Assembly: GCA_002499195.1 (NCBI GenBank)
Contig: DAKS01000007.1
Location: forward strand, 17,468 to 65,006
Length of the DNA stretch: 47,539 nt
Source of the DNA: Euryarchaeota archaeon UBA443
GTDB lineage: Archaea > Thermoplasmatota > Poseidoniia > Poseidoniales > Poseidoniaceae
Reading direction: 5' to 3'
Shown here piece by piece: positions 1-8,733 of this stretch (the first letter of the stretch is position 1; the number at the start of each line of letters is the position of its first letter). The translations under genes and the position numbers were made by a program. The notes under the pieces are model-generated. The model saw nothing but the letters and a program-made list of their open reading frames with translations, was not told the DNA's origin and did not search any database.

Positions 1-1367
1 AGTTGCTTGAGTTTGGTTCCAACTTGGTCGCTTGAAAACTGGAAACGTCCAAGGGCAGCACGAATGTCACCGTATTGGTAGTCTGGTCGAAGTTTCTGAA
101 TTTGTTCAACAGGATTCAGTTCAAAGTCAAGTGTTGCGTGATCTTGATGGAAGTAGCCAATAACTGTACCAGGTGAAACATCGATTTTACCTGAATCAAG
201 TTTCATCTCCTCATTGATGATTTTTAGCAGAGTTGTCTTTCCTTGACCGTTTCCACCAACGATTCCTATGCGGTCTCCTTTACGAACTTCCAGCGTTTGG
301 TTATCGAGAATCGGTCGTTCAAGTCCTTCGAAGGTCTTGGTAGCATCAACTAGTTCGAGAACGTCCATGCTTGCCTTATCGATGGCATCGAGTTTGAGAA
401 TCAATGGCTTTCGCTTCTTAGGTACACGAGCCTTTAGCGCCTTGAGTTCCTGTTGCATACGTGTGATCATCTTGTGTTTAGCAGAGATCGATTTGTCGTA
501 TTTGTTGGCTCGTTTCATTTGCTGGATGGCGCCAGTAGTGGATTGAATCTTCTTTTCAAGGTTAACAATTCGCTCATTGAGCGCTTGCTCACTGGCAACT
601 TTCTGTACAATGAATTGACTGTAATTGCCTTTCCATGGCCATGCTCGGAGGTTGTCGATTTCGACGATTCTGTTGCAAACTTGGTCAAGGAAATATCGAT
701 CGTGAGACACAATCAATTGAGCCCCCTTGAAATCCTTCATGAAGGCTTCAAGCCACTCTGTCGTTTGAATATCAAGGTGGTTGGTTGGCTCGTCGAGGAA
801 TATGACGTCAATACCTGAAAGTCCAACGAGTTGGCGAGCGAGAGCAAGTTTTGCTTTTTCGCCACCAGAGAGTTGTGAAACAGGCATGTCCATTGGATGT
901 TGGTCAAGGCCGAGTTTCTCAAGAATTCCTTTGGCAATTCCTGCAACGTTTCCTCCGCCCGAGGACGCAAGTGTTTGTTGGAGTTCAGAATAACGTTCCA
1001 TTACAGGCTCCCAATCACCCTCGTAGAATGATGGATCAACCATTTGTGCCTCAATAGAGGTAATCTCATCTTCCAATTCTTGGAATTGCCGACCTTTGCG
1101 ACCGAGTTCTTCCTCAATGGTTGAATCTGATTCAATATCACGAATTTGAGTTAGGTAAGCGATACGGATTCCTGGAGCAAAATCGATGTCTCCAACATCT
1201 TGCTTCTGGTCGCTAATTGTATTGAGCAGCGTTGTCTTTCCTGCACCATTGTGGCCCACGATTCCGATTCGATCCCCATCGTTAACGATGAGGTTGATAT
1301 CTTGAAGAACATCGGTTGGTCCGAAACTTCTGTCAACACCTTCGACGGTAATGAGTTCACGAACCAT
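1..1367 (-). CDS. ABC-F family ATPase (partial, C-terminus outside window)
   Basis: A soluble twin-ATPase ABC-F protein, a family that acts on the ribosome and has no membrane domain. The frame opens with ATG at 1365-1367 (MVRELITVEGVD) and runs off the left edge without a stop. Visible in order are a first Walker A (GHNGAGKTT, about residue 38), an ABC signature (LSGGEKAKLALARQL), a Walker B (VIFLDEPTNHLD), a lysine- and glutamine-rich linker of about 80 residues likely to form the coiled-coil hairpin seen in this family, and a second Walker A (GGNGQGKTT). The second signature and Walker B lie outside the window. About 455 codons are present, so most of the usual 500-650 residues is here. 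It lies 60 bases downstream of the acyl-CoA synthetase on the same strand. The specific role (translation factor or antibiotic protection) cannot be decided. Confidence 0.9.
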   Translation of the reverse strand, partial: MVRELITVEGVDRSFGPTDVLQDINLIVNDGDRIGIVGHNGAGKTTLLNTISDQKQDVGDIDFAPGIRIAYLTQIRDIESDSTIEEELGRKGRQFQELEDEITSIEAQMVDPSFYEGDWEPVMERYSELQQTLASSGGGNVAGIAKGILEKLGLDQHPMDMPVSQLSGGEKAKLALARQLVGLSGIDVIFLDEPTNHLDIQTTEWLEAFMKDFKGAQLIVSHDRYFLDQVCNRIVEIDNLRAWPWKGNYSQFIVQKVASEQALNERIVNLEKKIQSTTGAIQQMKRANKYDKSISAKHKMITRMQQELKALKARVPKKRKPLILKLDAIDKASMDVLELVDATKTFEGLERPILDNQTLEVRKGDRIGIVGGNGQGKTTLLKIINEEMKLDSGKIDVSPGTVIGYFHQDHATLDFELNPVEQIQKLRPDYQYGDIRAALGRFQFSSDQVGTKLKQ

Positions 1368-1383
1368 AGTGGGTCACCAAACT

Positions 1384-1402
1384 AAGCCCATCGATGGGGC
1401 TT
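1384..1402. other. Imperfect palindrome between acyl-CoA synthetase and ABC-F genes
   Basis: AAGCCC-ATCGAT-GGGGCTT is an inverted repeat with one unpaired G, in the 60-base gap between two minus-strand genes. On the transcript it could fold into a short GC-rich hairpin. It is followed by only a weak T-containing stretch, so a terminator or processing role is possible but unproven. Confidence 0.3.
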
Positions 1403-1427
1403 CAAAACCCAATCGGTCGAATCGCTC

Positions 1428-3338
1428 TCAATTGATGGCAGCAATAGATTCCTCATGGCGAGCCAAGAGGTTTCGCAACTTGACCTTCATCGATGGTGTC
1501 ATGAGGTCGTTGTCAGTGGTCCATTCCTCGTGATCGAGAATAATGGTTGCTGGAACTTCGTAACCCTTCCATGTTGGTGCTTGCATAGCATTAGCCTTCA
1601 ATTCGGAAAGCATCCAATCTCGAGTGGACTGTCGGGCGCACAAATCCTCATCGCTACCTGATGCATCGACACCAGCAGAACTCAATGCAGCCTTCATGGC
1701 TCCTAGGTTCGGGTGAACGATGAGATAGGTCTTGAGCATGTTTCGGCCATCGAGAGCAGCTTGCTCAACCAATGGTGAAAGTTTGACATTCTCTTCAAGC
1801 GGAGCAGGAGACACGTACTTTCCATTCTCAAGTTTGAATTGGCTCTTGACACGGCCAGTAATGGATAGGTAACCATCTGCAGATAGTTTACCAAGGTCGC
1901 CAGTACGGAAGGTTCCTGGTTCCATGATGACTTCCTTGGTCGCCTCTTCGTTGTTCCAGTAACCAAGCATAACGTTTGGACCAGTAACGATGATTTCACC
2001 TTCGTCTGGTCGGTCAGGGTCGTCCCATGCATCGGTATCGATGGAGACCTTGACACCGTTGGCAACTCGGCCAACACATCGTAGGCGAGACATACCAGGT
2101 CCGGACCATCCGTTGGCAGCGACAAGAGGTGAAGTCTCGGTTAATCCATATCCTTCGTAACAACTGAATCCGACCATCTGGATGAATTCAGCAACGTCTG
2201 GAGAAAGTGCAGCAGCACCGGACATACAGAAGCGGATGTTTCCACCAAATCGGGCACGAACCTTGGACCAAACCAACTTATCGTAGAGTTTGTCAAAGAA
2301 TCCTTTTGCAGGTACTGCATCACATTCGACACCAGCCTTAGCGATTCGCTTTGCAGCGGATTTCTTGGCCTTACCAATGAGGAACTTCTTCACACCAGTT
2401 GCAGCTTCGAACTGTGAGTTCACACGATCGTAGAACTTGTTCCATACACGAGGTACAGCGAGAAGAACAGCAGGCTTGATTTCGATACACTCATCAGCAA
2501 TCTTGGTCAAGTCTGAGATGAGGTTGATGTGAACACCACATCGGATCATCCAATGAAGATCGAAGGTGCTTCCAAACGAGTGTGCCCAAGGTAGGAACGC
2601 AGCGTTCTTGTCACCGACATAAATTTTGAATGCGGATTGAACACAAAGGATGTTGGAAAGTGTATTCCAGTTGGTCAACATGACTCCTTTTGGGTTTCCA
2701 GTTGTTCCGGACGTGTAGATGAGTGTGTTGAGTGCGAATGGATCGTCGGCAACATCGATAGCAGCCTCGCTTGCTCGACCTGCGGCAACGAATTCAGCCC
2801 ATCGGTGAACTGTTACGCCTTCTGGAGGAATTTCGTTTGCAGGTTCGTCTCCAAGCAAGAGAACACCACATCGTGGCCACTTTGAAGCATCATCCGGTAG
2901 ATTTGCAACGAGTTTGTCGAGAACTTCCGTATCCGCAACAGCGATGAGCGAAGGGTCTGAATCATCGAGGATGTAAGCCCATTCAGCACCATGTTGGTGC
3001 GTGTACATGGCAGTGTATGCTGCACCGAGTGCGTTAGCACCGTAAGAGAGCGCAGCCCATTCGACCGAATTATTGAGAATCATAGCGACTCGATCTCCTG
3101 CATTAACGCCAACATCACGGAGTTGTTTTCCGACTGCTGTTGCTAATTCACCAAATTCTTGGTAGTTGAGGTGAACACGTGACATTCCTGGTCCAGGAAT
3201 GTATCCGAAACAAGGGTGGTCACTGAATCGTTCAGCACTCGTCATGAGCATCTGATATAGGGTTCGAGGGTCATCTCCTTCCGGCTTTACCCATTGGCGG
3301 TCGTTTGGTTGTCTTTCCCAAGCAAGTTGTTGTTGCAT
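1428..3338 (-). CDS. Long-chain fatty acyl-CoA synthetase (AMP-forming)
   Basis: Activates fatty acids to acyl-CoA through an acyl-adenylate, feeding beta-oxidation or lipid salvage. The 636 residues match the normal size of this adenylate-forming family. The P-loop-like A3 motif YTSGTTGNPKG is at about 208-218, a YEGYGLTETSP motif follows near 390, and the hinge region TGDLGKLSADGYLSITGR with SQFKLENGKYVSP lies near 475-500, typical of FACS/Faa-type enzymes. No signal peptide or membrane segment is seen. The start is ATG at 3336-3338. A possible TATA element lies about 27 bases upstream, which would give a leaderless transcript. With the EtfD-like oxidoreductase at 40.1-42.2 kb it fits a fatty-acid-oxidising heterotroph. 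Chain-length preference is not visible. Confidence 0.93.
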   Translation of the reverse strand: MQQQLAWERQPNDRQWVKPEGDDPRTLYQMLMTSAERFSDHPCFGYIPGPGMSRVHLNYQEFGELATAVGKQLRDVGVNAGDRVAMILNNSVEWAALSYGANALGAAYTAMYTHQHGAEWAYILDDSDPSLIAVADTEVLDKLVANLPDDASKWPRCGVLLLGDEPANEIPPEGVTVHRWAEFVAAGRASEAAIDVADDPFALNTLIYTSGTTGNPKGVMLTNWNTLSNILCVQSAFKIYVGDKNAAFLPWAHSFGSTFDLHWMIRCGVHINLISDLTKIADECIEIKPAVLLAVPRVWNKFYDRVNSQFEAATGVKKFLIGKAKKSAAKRIAKAGVECDAVPAKGFFDKLYDKLVWSKVRARFGGNIRFCMSGAAALSPDVAEFIQMVGFSCYEGYGLTETSPLVAANGWSGPGMSRLRCVGRVANGVKVSIDTDAWDDPDRPDEGEIIVTGPNVMLGYWNNEEATKEVIMEPGTFRTGDLGKLSADGYLSITGRVKSQFKLENGKYVSPAPLEENVKLSPLVEQAALDGRNMLKTYLIVHPNLGAMKAALSSAGVDASGSDEDLCARQSTRDWMLSELKANAMQAPTWKGYEVPATIILDHEEWTTDNDLMTPSMKVKLRNLLARHEESIAAIN

Positions 3339-3360
3339 GGCATACGGTGTGCATTGCTAC

Positions 3361-3370
3361 ACTTAATTTC
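3361..3370 (-). promoter_or_regulatory. Possible TATA element for acyl-CoA synthetase
   Basis: On the minus strand this reads GAAATTAAGT, an AT-rich archaeal TATA-like element centred about 27 bases upstream of the ATG at 3338. That spacing places transcription start at or next to the start codon. Confidence 0.35.
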
Positions 3371-3388
3371 ATCCCCGATTTTCGATGA

Positions 3389-4120
3389 TTAGGGAATTTT
3401 TGAGATTGCATTTGCTCTCCAATCCGCTCCACTATTACGATTGGCAAGAGGGGATGCAGGACTTGGATGCCACATCGAATCGATATGGATTTCTTCAAGA
3501 ATTGATTGTGCGCGTTTCTTGGCATAGTTTCCAACACCTACCACCGATTCAATACCCATGATATCGACAACGGATTGTAGATGCCGATCACAGGCTTTCA
3601 AGACCGGTTCAATCGTTGATTTAGGAAGATCGACAGGTGTCACATTTCTCCCCGTTTCGCCAAGAATAAGAAGGGGGCAATGATTGACGACAAATATGTT
3701 TGAAAAGATTGCTTCAGTTGAACCATAATGGTCGAAAAGCATCGACCAAAAGCGAGTTCCTGACACCTCTTGTCGTTCCATAGATAGTCCCTCAATAGGG
3801 CGTTTTGGATGTGCTCCAGGAGGTGTGATTACATCTCGTTCTTCGATCTTCAAAATATCTCTAGCCATCGCCGTTGCACCGAATGGAACACCCGTTTGAG
3901 CCATTCCATATGGTCCGGGATTCATTCCAAGAAGAAGCGTTGTCGCTCCGAAATCACTCCATTTGTCGATGAATTGTTCATGGTATTCCCATGCATAATC
4001 GAGGGGATTAGTGACATGTGCTACCGACTTGTGCTTGAGGATTCGAGAAATCCTACGATTGCAATCTTCAGAAAGACGCAATGCTGCATCTTTCAATTGT
4101 TCAGGAATAGATTCTACCAT
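3389..4120 (-). CDS. smug1: SMUG1-like uracil-DNA glycosylase
   Basis: Base-excision repair glycosylase removing uracil or oxidised pyrimidines. The 243-residue protein carries the SMUG1 active-site block MNPGPYGMAQTGVPFG (66-81; N67 corresponds to the catalytic Asn of vertebrate SMUG1), the middle motif NHCPLL (146-151), GRNVTPVDLP (about 157-166) and the terminal HPSPASPLANRN motif starting at H218, equivalent to the catalytic His. These are diagnostic for family 3 UDG rather than families 1, 2, 4 or 5. SMUG1 is best known from animals and some bacteria. The ATG (4118-4120) overlaps the stop of the preceding SDR gene by 7 bases, indicating translational coupling. It is the third gene of a run with the radical SAM and SDR genes. 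No functional link between the three is obvious. Confidence 0.9.
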   Translation of the reverse strand: MVESIPEQLKDAALRLSEDCNRRISRILKHKSVAHVTNPLDYAWEYHEQFIDKWSDFGATTLLLGMNPGPYGMAQTGVPFGATAMARDILKIEERDVITPPGAHPKRPIEGLSMERQEVSGTRFWSMLFDHYGSTEAIFSNIFVVNHCPLLILGETGRNVTPVDLPKSTIEPVLKACDRHLQSVVDIMGIESVVGVGNYAKKRAQSILEEIHIDSMWHPSPASPLANRNSGADWRANAISKIP

Positions 4121-4794
4121 GGGAGTTCGTCTCCCGTATACTCAAAGAATCGACCAGTTCGGACATCATCTTGTTCGTTGATAAGTCCAATCAAACCTTG
4201 AACTGATACAGATACAGGAACAGGGGCTCTCTCACCACCCATGTCGGTTTTTGCCCATCCAGGATGGTAAGCAGTGACCGAGATGCCCTTGTTCTTTCCT
4301 TCAACAGCTAGAATCTTTGTGATCATGTTCAATCCAGTTTTGCTGGTTCGGTATGCATAAGATCTTCCGCTCATACAATCATCAATTGAACCCATGAGGC
4401 TTGAAATATTAGCAATCTTGGTTGGATTTGGCCCTTCAAGAAGGGGCCAGAGTGCTTGTGAAACTCGCAATGGGCCAATCGTATTCACATTCAAAACCTC
4501 AAGTGAAACTTCAGGATCAACCTCCTCTAAGGATTGCCATCGGCCATCCATTCGCCCCGCATTGTTTACAAGGACGTCAATCGATTGAGTTGCTAATTTC
4601 ACATTTTCCGCAAATTCGTGAACGGATGTTGTCGAGGCGACATCCAGTCGAAGAACAGTCATTCGCTCATGATCGAATTCCATCATTTCTGGTTGCCGAA
4701 CACCTGCAATTACTGAATGGCCATCAGCGAGAAGTTGCTTTGCAAATTCAAGCCCAAGTCCTCTATTTGCACCGGTGATAATCCATGTCGCCAT
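4114..4794 (-). CDS. Short-chain dehydrogenase/reductase (SDR)
   Basis: Classical NAD(P)-dependent SDR oxidoreductase of unknown substrate. From the ATG at 4794 the protein opens MATWIITGANRGLGLEF, with the TGxxxGxG nucleotide-binding motif. NNAGRMDGRW follows in the middle, then a SSLMGSID serine motif and YAYRTSKTGLNMI containing the catalytic YxxxK. About 226 residues, slightly short for the family. The reading frame stays open upstream to 4839, but the extra residues lack family character, so 4794 is preferred. It lies 31 bases downstream of the radical SAM gene and overlaps the glycosylase start by 7 bases. It resembles sniffer/C-factor-type SDRs, but the specificity cannot be read from sequence. 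Confidence 0.9.
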   Translation of the reverse strand: MATWIITGANRGLGLEFAKQLLADGHSVIAGVRQPEMMEFDHERMTVLRLDVASTTSVHEFAENVKLATQSIDVLVNNAGRMDGRWQSLEEVDPEVSLEVLNVNTIGPLRVSQALWPLLEGPNPTKIANISSLMGSIDDCMSGRSYAYRTSKTGLNMITKILAVEGKNKGISVTAYHPGWAKTDMGGERAPVPVSVSVQGLIGLINEQDDVRTGRFFEYTGDELPW

Positions 4795-4825
4795 AGTATG
4801 ACGTCTCATAGGGACTTCATTGAGG

Positions 4826-6607
4826 TTACTTGGAGCCAAGTACGGTTCTCATCTGGGGTTCAATATTGATTTTTGCAGCATCAAAAATACTTTCAATCGA
4901 AGTTTCTTCCTGTTTCCGTTTCAATTTTGCACGGGCTGAAATTAGATTCCATGCTGTTTTCTTACCTATTCCGGGTATTGCTTCAAGTTGTTTTTCTGTA
5001 ACGGTATTGACATCCATATCTATCTCGACACCGGTGATTGATCTAGCACCATGTCCTGTGATCATGATGTTTGATGAAGATTCAAGCGGAATATGATATG
5101 GGACGCCAATCAGGATTGGATAGGCTCCAATTTGTCGACCAAAAGTGAGTCCTGCACGACCATGAATGCTGTTGTCAGTATGCTTTTCTGTAAGGTGTAT
5201 GGGTAATCGTGTTCGACCATCATGCGTTTCCCAATGAACGTCGTTGAGAATATGTCCTAATGGAAACAATTCCTGAAGTAATGGTGTGTCGATAGTTTCT
5301 CGAACATTCGTCTTGAATTGCTTGAATTCCTGTTCTGGAATTTCTTGGAAACCTTCTCCTTCGACCTGTCGTATGTTGATGCGTCTCAACAACAATCCTT
5401 CATTTCTTAAATCCTTCAAGAGATTTAGATTCATATCGTATGTTTCGGCTCGCTCTCCATTCAATCCAGCAATGAAGTTCAGCCCAGGTAGTAATTTTGG
5501 CAATCCACGCTCGCCTCGTTCTCTGCCGTATTTGTTGATCAGTCTCAGTGCAGTTTTCAATTGTTGAGAATCACAATTGAGCCAGTTAGCAGCATGAACA
5601 TTCGGATCTGCAGACTCCAATCCGAACGACAAAACCGCTCCATCAGAGAGCGTTTCTACGAGCGTTTTTGTGATTTCAGTCGAGGGTTCAATGTTTTCAG
5701 CAATAATTGACGGATTGCCATTATCTGTATGGAGAATGTTCAATCGTTCATCCTCACGCAGACCATGAAGGAGTTGAGCAATAGGTTCTGGATTTGGTAT
5801 TGGATATTCAAGTTCCTTGACCCCTTCTGCCATGTAGGTGTAGGTATCTGTCATTCCTCCGAGCCGTACATGCTGTACGCCCGCATCATGTGCAAGATTG
5901 ACCTCTTGGATGATATCTTCAGGAGTTCGCCAAATCGGTACGCCTTTTTTTGGTTCAATACAGAATTTACATCCTCGTTTGAATCGAACACATCCTTGGT
6001 AGACTTCAACTTCGTATGTTAACGGCCCTTTTCTCTCCTCATCTCCGAGGTCAGGATGTTGTGTAACAGCTTTGCTTTTCGCGCCAGATTGAGCCCACTG
6101 GCTCCACTGCTCACTCGTTCGACGTTCATGTTTCCAAGAACCTGTTTTGAGAAAACCATTCAATGTAGCATCCGTATCTTGGACCGCGAGGAAAAGATTT
6201 GATCGAAGAGGAAGCCAACCTTGTTGCTTCCAACCGCGAACAGCCCAACCACCAAATAACGCGGGAATTTCTCGGGGTAAATTTCTGATCAGTTCTGTTG
6301 ATTCCTTTCGAGAGATTGGCGTCCCTCGTATGTATCGTCCAGGAACAACAGCACCGGCAATGCAAACGAAACCTTGCAAATCTCGAAGATGTTGTTCACG
6401 CACTTCTTCGGAGAATAATCTCCATTGATCAATGGTCATGTAGGTATATTCGATATTGTGTTGTTCAAGTACGCCACAAACGTATCGAATATGAAATCCA
6501 ACGTATGGGGGAACACCAAAGGCTGCAGGTTCATCCTCATATCCATCAAGAACGAGCCATGATGGTGAATCGTTCTCAACCATGAACGGCGTCTCGACTA
6601 CCCCCAC
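4826..6607 (-). CDS. Radical SAM protein with C-terminal helix-hairpin-helix (COG1031 type)
   Basis: A 593-residue archaeal radical SAM enzyme of unknown substrate, matching the COG1031 / MJ1487-like family. The N-terminal 190 residues form an alpha/beta region. The iron-sulfur site is GCVRFKRGCKFCIEP with C206, C213 and C216, a CX6CX2C spacing rather than the textbook CX3CX2C. Downstream are LRLGGMTDTYTY, LSFGLESADPNV and LPGLNFIAGLNGERAETY, typical of a radical SAM barrel. Near the C-terminus LEAIPGIGKKTAWNLISARA is a helix-hairpin-helix motif, suggesting nucleic acid contact. The frame begins at GTG 6607. An ATG at 6583 (MVENDSPSW) is a reasonable alternative. It is the first gene of a tight run with the SDR and the uracil-DNA glycosylase. 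Confidence 0.85.
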   Translation of the reverse strand: MGVVETPFMVENDSPSWLVLDGYEDEPAAFGVPPYVGFHIRYVCGVLEQHNIEYTYMTIDQWRLFSEEVREQHLRDLQGFVCIAGAVVPGRYIRGTPISRKESTELIRNLPREIPALFGGWAVRGWKQQGWLPLRSNLFLAVQDTDATLNGFLKTGSWKHERRTSEQWSQWAQSGAKSKAVTQHPDLGDEERKGPLTYEVEVYQGCVRFKRGCKFCIEPKKGVPIWRTPEDIIQEVNLAHDAGVQHVRLGGMTDTYTYMAEGVKELEYPIPNPEPIAQLLHGLREDERLNILHTDNGNPSIIAENIEPSTEITKTLVETLSDGAVLSFGLESADPNVHAANWLNCDSQQLKTALRLINKYGRERGERGLPKLLPGLNFIAGLNGERAETYDMNLNLLKDLRNEGLLLRRINIRQVEGEGFQEIPEQEFKQFKTNVRETIDTPLLQELFPLGHILNDVHWETHDGRTRLPIHLTEKHTDNSIHGRAGLTFGRQIGAYPILIGVPYHIPLESSSNIMITGHGARSITGVEIDMDVNTVTEKQLEAIPGIGKKTAWNLISARAKLKRKQEETSIESIFDAAKINIEPQMRTVLGSK

Positions 6608-6659
6608 ATAGCCTTATGTCCTCATATGTTGAAGACATCAACGATTTCCAATGATGGAA

Positions 6660-8012
6660 TCATCGTCGATTTTTCTTACCTTTCTCTTCAGAGATGGCTT
6701 TCAATTCACGAGATGATTTTCCACCTTGTGGCTTCTTTTTTCCACCTGCTTGGGAGATGTCGACCTTGATTCTTCGTCCATTGAGTTCTTGACCATTGAG
6801 TGCTTTCACAACCTCATCACCCTTGTCTTCCTCATTGATGAAAACGAAAGCAAATCCTTTCGGTTTACCGCCTCTATCGGTTGCAATTGCAATCTCGTTG
6901 ATGGTCGCTTGATCTCCGAAGAACGCTGTAATCGCCTTTTCATCCGCATCGAACGGTAGGTTTCCGACGTAGAGTTTCAAGCCCTTTTGTGGCCCTTTGG
7001 TTCGCTTTTGTTTGTTATCAGCATCTCGAACACCAATACGGCGACCATGTAGTCGATGGCCATCGAGTTCCTTGATTGCAGCATCGGCCTGTGACTTGTC
7101 TGTGTAGGTGACAAACCCGAATCCTCTGGAGGCTCCTGAATCATCGGTCATAACGATACAGTCGGTCATGTCACCATGTTTTGCGAACAATTCTCGGAGC
7201 TTTTCAGTATCGATTTCACGAGGAAGACCGCCTATGAAGAGACGGCATCCGGGAGCAGACTTTTGTCTTCGATTACCGCCTTGTCCCTGACCTTCAAATC
7301 GGAAATAAGAGCGCTCGCGACCATCTTCTCGAACGTCGGCTGCAATGTAGGTTGCACGACCAGACGATCCATGTGCAAACAGTTGTTCAGCCTCTTTACC
7401 CCATCGCTTTCCGGAGAGATTCAATGCGGATGCACCCTCTTCGAGTTCGGCCCATCCCGCTCCGAAATTATCGGCGAGTGCTCGGTATCCTTCGTATTCA
7501 CATGATGGACAAGCAACGTTCCAATCTCCGTTAACATGAGCCTCAAGTGTATCACCACATGAAGGGCAGATCGCATGGAGAACGCCACAATCATCTCGTT
7601 CTCGGAAATCGATTCGAATGACGGGTTCTACTTCGGTTACAACTGCACGCGCAACATCTCGTCGTCGAACTGCATCTGCAACTGTGTGGAGGAAACGATC
7701 GACAATTCGTGTCACGTGGAAGTTTCCATGGAGTTGATGCGGAAGTACATCACCATTCTTTCCTTCAACGACGAGTATACGTGCTTCACCACCTTTTTCT
7801 TGCAACTTTTCAAATTGACAGAGAACGGTATCGCCAATCTCAATGTTAACAATGGATTTCGATGCATCAACGATGATATGTCCATCTTCGATGCGCATAT
7901 GACCGGTCGTTGTTGCAACGATACGGTCATCTATTGTGGTCGTTCCTTCGCCGGCTTGATGTTCGCCAACGGTTCCAATATCTGTTCCGGGGGTGACGAG
8001 GCTCGTCGTCAT
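6660..8012 (-). CDS. csl4: Exosome subunit Csl4 fused to two RRM domains
   Basis: RNA-binding cap subunit of the archaeal exosome with an added C-terminal RNA-binding module. Residue numbers run from the longer frame at 8030. The Csl4 part begins MTTSLVTPGTDIGTVGEHQAGEG, then an S1/OB-like segment with HVTRIVDRFLH (about 105-115), and a zinc ribbon with C155, C158, C174 and C177. Ordinary archaeal Csl4 ends here at about 190 residues. This protein continues through a linker rich in glycine and arginine into RRM1 (about 262-337; RNP2 LFIGGL, RNP1 RGFGFVTY) and RRM2 (about 352-426; RNP2 LYVGNL, RNP1 KGFAFVFI), ending in a lysine/arginine tail. The frame is continuous with no stop, so fusion rather than two genes is what the sequence shows. 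The start at 8012 is preferred by family alignment. It lies about 97 bases downstream of a METTL5-like methyltransferase. Confidence 0.88.
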   Translation of the reverse strand: MTTSLVTPGTDIGTVGEHQAGEGTTTIDDRIVATTTGHMRIEDGHIIVDASKSIVNIEIGDTVLCQFEKLQEKGGEARILVVEGKNGDVLPHQLHGNFHVTRIVDRFLHTVADAVRRRDVARAVVTEVEPVIRIDFRERDDCGVLHAICPSCGDTLEAHVNGDWNVACPSCEYEGYRALADNFGAGWAELEEGASALNLSGKRWGKEAEQLFAHGSSGRATYIAADVREDGRERSYFRFEGQGQGGNRRQKSAPGCRLFIGGLPREIDTEKLRELFAKHGDMTDCIVMTDDSGASRGFGFVTYTDKSQADAAIKELDGHRLHGRRIGVRDADNKQKRTKGPQKGLKLYVGNLPFDADEKAITAFFGDQATINEIAIATDRGGKPKGFAFVFINEEDKGDEVVKALNGQELNGRRIKVDISQAGGKKKPQGGKSSRELKAISEEKGKKNRR

Positions 8013-8108
8013 AATTTCAACTCGCTGCACATGTAATCGACGAATCGATGTCTTGTGCTATTCTGATGCGAGCGATGCCCCTTTTTCAACCCCTCACATG
8101 GGTTTGCA

Positions 8109-8729
8109 TCATTTCATCTTCTCAAGGCGATAGCAGCGAATGCGGGTTGAAGCCTTATTCTTTGAATGGTGAGCATAAGCCGCTGGTAGGCGAAAATCAT
8201 CTTGGTAAATCGAATGTAACTCATATCCATTTGATCGTGCAAGTGGTAACAGATGCTCAGCATCGATGCTATGGATAAAGTGGACTATTGGAATTTTCAT
8301 AGCAAAAATGGTTTCAAAAAACACTCGATCAGCTCGTTGTGTTTGAACGCCCCAAGGAGGGTTCATGATGACCATATCAACCGGTTGTTCAAGATTCAAT
8401 GCAGTTCCATCGACCATTGCTTCAATGATAGTGCACATCGAGGTACCATCCACATCTCTAACATTGCTCTGAAGCGCATCAACCGTAATTGGATCACATT
8501 CAACCATCGTAACATGTCTCGCTTTGAGAAAAGCAGCACCAATGCCCAAGATGCCATTTCCTGCTCCTAAATCGAGAACATGTTTGCCTTCAAATCCATC
8601 ACCGAGGTCAATCTTAGTTAACCATGCAGCAGCAAGATTGCCCTCTGTTGGATATTGTTCAAGTTCCACAGACTGGCATGGATGCGGTACAAGTGATGAG
8701 AGGCGCATCGCAAGATGCCTTTGACGCAT
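8109..8729 (-). CDS. METTL5-like rRNA adenine methyltransferase (COG2263)
   Basis: SAM-dependent N6-adenine methyltransferase related to METTL5, whose eukaryotic member modifies small-subunit rRNA. The family hallmark ELEQYPTEGNLAAAWL is near residue 22. The SAM-binding motif VLDLGAGNGILGIGAAFL follows, then the acidic MVECDP loop and the catalytic NPPWGVQTQRADR motif (NPPF/W type). The remainder continues as an alpha/beta fold to a basic end. The open frame extends to a TTG at 8756, but the ATG at 8729 (MRQRHLAMRLSS) matches where METTL5 proteins normally begin and removes an overlap with the upstream gene. It sits 4 bases after the zinc-ribbon gene. Neighbouring Csl4 suggests an RNA-metabolism context. 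Target RNA is inferred from family only. Confidence 0.85.
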   Translation of the reverse strand: MRQRHLAMRLSSLVPHPCQSVELEQYPTEGNLAAAWLTKIDLGDGFEGKHVLDLGAGNGILGIGAAFLKARHVTMVECDPITVDALQSNVRDVDGTSMCTIIEAMVDGTALNLEQPVDMVIMNPPWGVQTQRADRVFFETIFAMKIPIVHFIHSIDAEHLLPLARSNGYELHSIYQDDFRLPAAYAHHSKNKASTRIRCYRLEKMK

Positions 8730-8733
8730 ACAT

